A stretch of DNA of 12,264 nt from CAYYRI01 sp964474185 (GTDB lineage: Bacteria > Patescibacteriota > Minisyncoccia > Minisyncoccales > RBG-13-42-11), in NCBI GenBank assembly GCA_964474185.1, contig CAYYRI010000013.1, positions 1-12,264 on the forward strand, read 5' to 3'. The translations under genes and the position numbers were made by a program. The first letter of the stretch is position 1, and each line of letters starts with the position of its first letter. The notes beneath the pieces are model-generated. The model saw only the letters and a program-made list of their open reading frames with translations. It ran no database searches and was not told where the DNA came from. Shown in pieces: positions 11,391 through 12,264 of this stretch.

Positions 11391-12264
11391 AGAAATACAA
11401 AAAAAAGATATTTGGGAGAATTTTCTTTCAGGGTGTCAGGAAAAAACCTTTTTGAGCTCTTGGAATTGGGGAGAGTTCCAGATCGGGATGGGAAACAAAA
11501 TCTGGAGATTGGGAATATATGAAATGTCAGAACTGGTGGCGGTGGCCCTAGCGACAAAAATTACTGCCAAAAGGGGGACTTTTTTGTTGATACAGCACGG
11601 GCCAAATATCAAAGAACAAAAAACAAATAACAGAGAGCAAATTTTAAAAATATTATTGGAAGAATTAAAAAAGATCGCAAAAGAAGAAAGGGCGAGTTTT
11701 ATCAGAATGAACCCTCTATGGGAACGCAGCCAGGGAAATAAAAACATCCTGCGGGATTCGGGGTTCAGAGAAGCTCCAATGCATGCCAATGCCTACGAAG
11801 CAACCTGGAAGCTGGATATCACGCTTTCCGAAGAAGAACTCTTGGAAAAAATGAGGAAAACGACCCGTTATTTAATCCGCCAGGCGATGAAAAACCGGGA
11901 CATCACGGTTGAAAAGAGCGGGGAACCGGACGGTATTGAAGCGTATCAAAAACTCAACAGGGAAGTGGCCGAAAGGCAAAGATTTGTGCCCTTTTCTTCA
12001 GAATATATAAAGAATGAGTTTGAAGTTTTTGCCAAGGACGGAGAAATTTTGTTGTTTTCAGGAAAATACAAAAATGAGGTAGCTTCCGCAGCCATGGTTG
12101 TTTTTTGGCAAGGCCTGGGCTTTTACCATCAGGCGGCTTCAAGTTCGAAATACGCAAAACTTTCCATTCCTTATTTGCTTTTATGGGAAGCAATAAAAGA
12201 AGCAAAAAACAGAAAATGCGATTTATTTGATGTTTGGGGATATGTGAATCCCGAAAAAGAACCG
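11380..12264 (+). CDS. FemAB-family (FemX-like) aminoacyltransferase, 3' end cut by the window
   Basis: FemAB/FemX proteins move amino acids from aminoacyl-tRNA onto the peptidoglycan precursor stem peptide to build cross-bridges; they are peripheral cytoplasmic enzymes made of GNAT-like folds. The ATG at 11380 overlaps the plsY stop, and 295 codons are open to the right edge. Landmarks are FLSSWNWGEFQ near 25-35, LLIQHGPNI in the first fold, the MRKTTRYLIRQAMKN helix at about 158-172 (the family has a similar R-x-x-IRKA segment), and HQAASSSKYAKLSIPYLLLWEAIKEAKNRKCDLFDVWG near the visible end. That last stretch is the family hallmark with its Gly-rich continuation just outside. Which amino acid it transfers cannot be read. 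Context with murF, mrdA and two tRNA synthetases fits a role in wall cross-bridges. Confidence 0.88.
   Translation, partial: MEIKEIQKKDIWENFLSGCQEKTFLSSWNWGEFQIGMGNKIWRLGIYEMSELVAVALATKITAKRGTFLLIQHGPNIKEQKTNNREQILKILLEELKKIAKEERASFIRMNPLWERSQGNKNILRDSGFREAPMHANAYEATWKLDITLSEEELLEKMRKTTRYLIRQAMKNRDITVEKSGEPDGIEAYQKLNREVAERQRFVPFSSEYIKNEFEVFAKDGEILLFSGKYKNEVASAAMVVFWQGLGFYHQAASSSKYAKLSIPYLLLWEAIKEAKNRKCDLFDVWGYVNPEKEP

Overview
The window looks like a chromosomal piece of a Candidate Phyla Radiation (Patescibacteria, Parcubacteria-like) bacterium. The case is indirect. The genes are compact and nearly all on the + strand, Shine-Dalgarno signals are weak or absent, several proteins are short or divergent (MreD, PlsY, MurF), and a short repeat encoding RLRSGQA sits inside a conserved gene. 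TGA is used as an ordinary stop, which argues against the code-25 Gracilibacteria/Absconditabacteria. No taxonomic search was possible.

Layout. 1-262: the 3' end of a 23S rRNA gene, a complete 5S rRNA gene and a strong bidirectional terminator. 263-706: non-operon DNA with one copy of a two-hairpin repeat, a small leftward acidic ORF with a good leftward promoter, a long hairpin in its leader, and a possible rightward promoter. 707-4046: mreC, mreD and mrdA (PBP2), the elongation cell-wall module. 4052-6917: lysS and serS. 6923-7693: an alpha/beta hydrolase. 7868-9415: a MurF-type ligase carrying a membrane N-terminus. 9465-12264: a DegT-family PLP aminotransferase, plsY, and a FemAB-family transferase that runs off the window. 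From mreC onward all genes point the same way with small gaps, so they are probably co-transcribed. Most serve envelope building: MreC/MreD/PBP2 scaffold and cross-link peptidoglycan, MurF finishes the stem peptide, FemAB adds amino acids from aminoacyl-tRNA, and PlsY starts phospholipid synthesis.

The most interesting content is a family of short palindromic insertions. Six copies of a roughly 45-57 bp two-hairpin element are present (266-321, 1913-1967 inverted, 2469-2525, 9305-9346, 9407-9460, 9568-9615). Three lie in frame inside conserved genes (mrdA, murF, degT) and are all read in the same frame, giving peptides of the type EDKSSSSPFAVAR. One forms the C-terminus and stop of mreD, and one overlaps the murF stop. 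The stems differ between copies with paired base changes, so pairing is kept. Several copies are flanked by direct repeats, and removing the element plus one repeat restores sensible proteins. This resembles the Rickettsia palindromic elements in behaviour. A second, unrelated MITE-like element (about 131 bp, 14-bp inverted ends, 7-bp direct repeats) sits at the lysS/serS junction and supplies the lysS stop codon.
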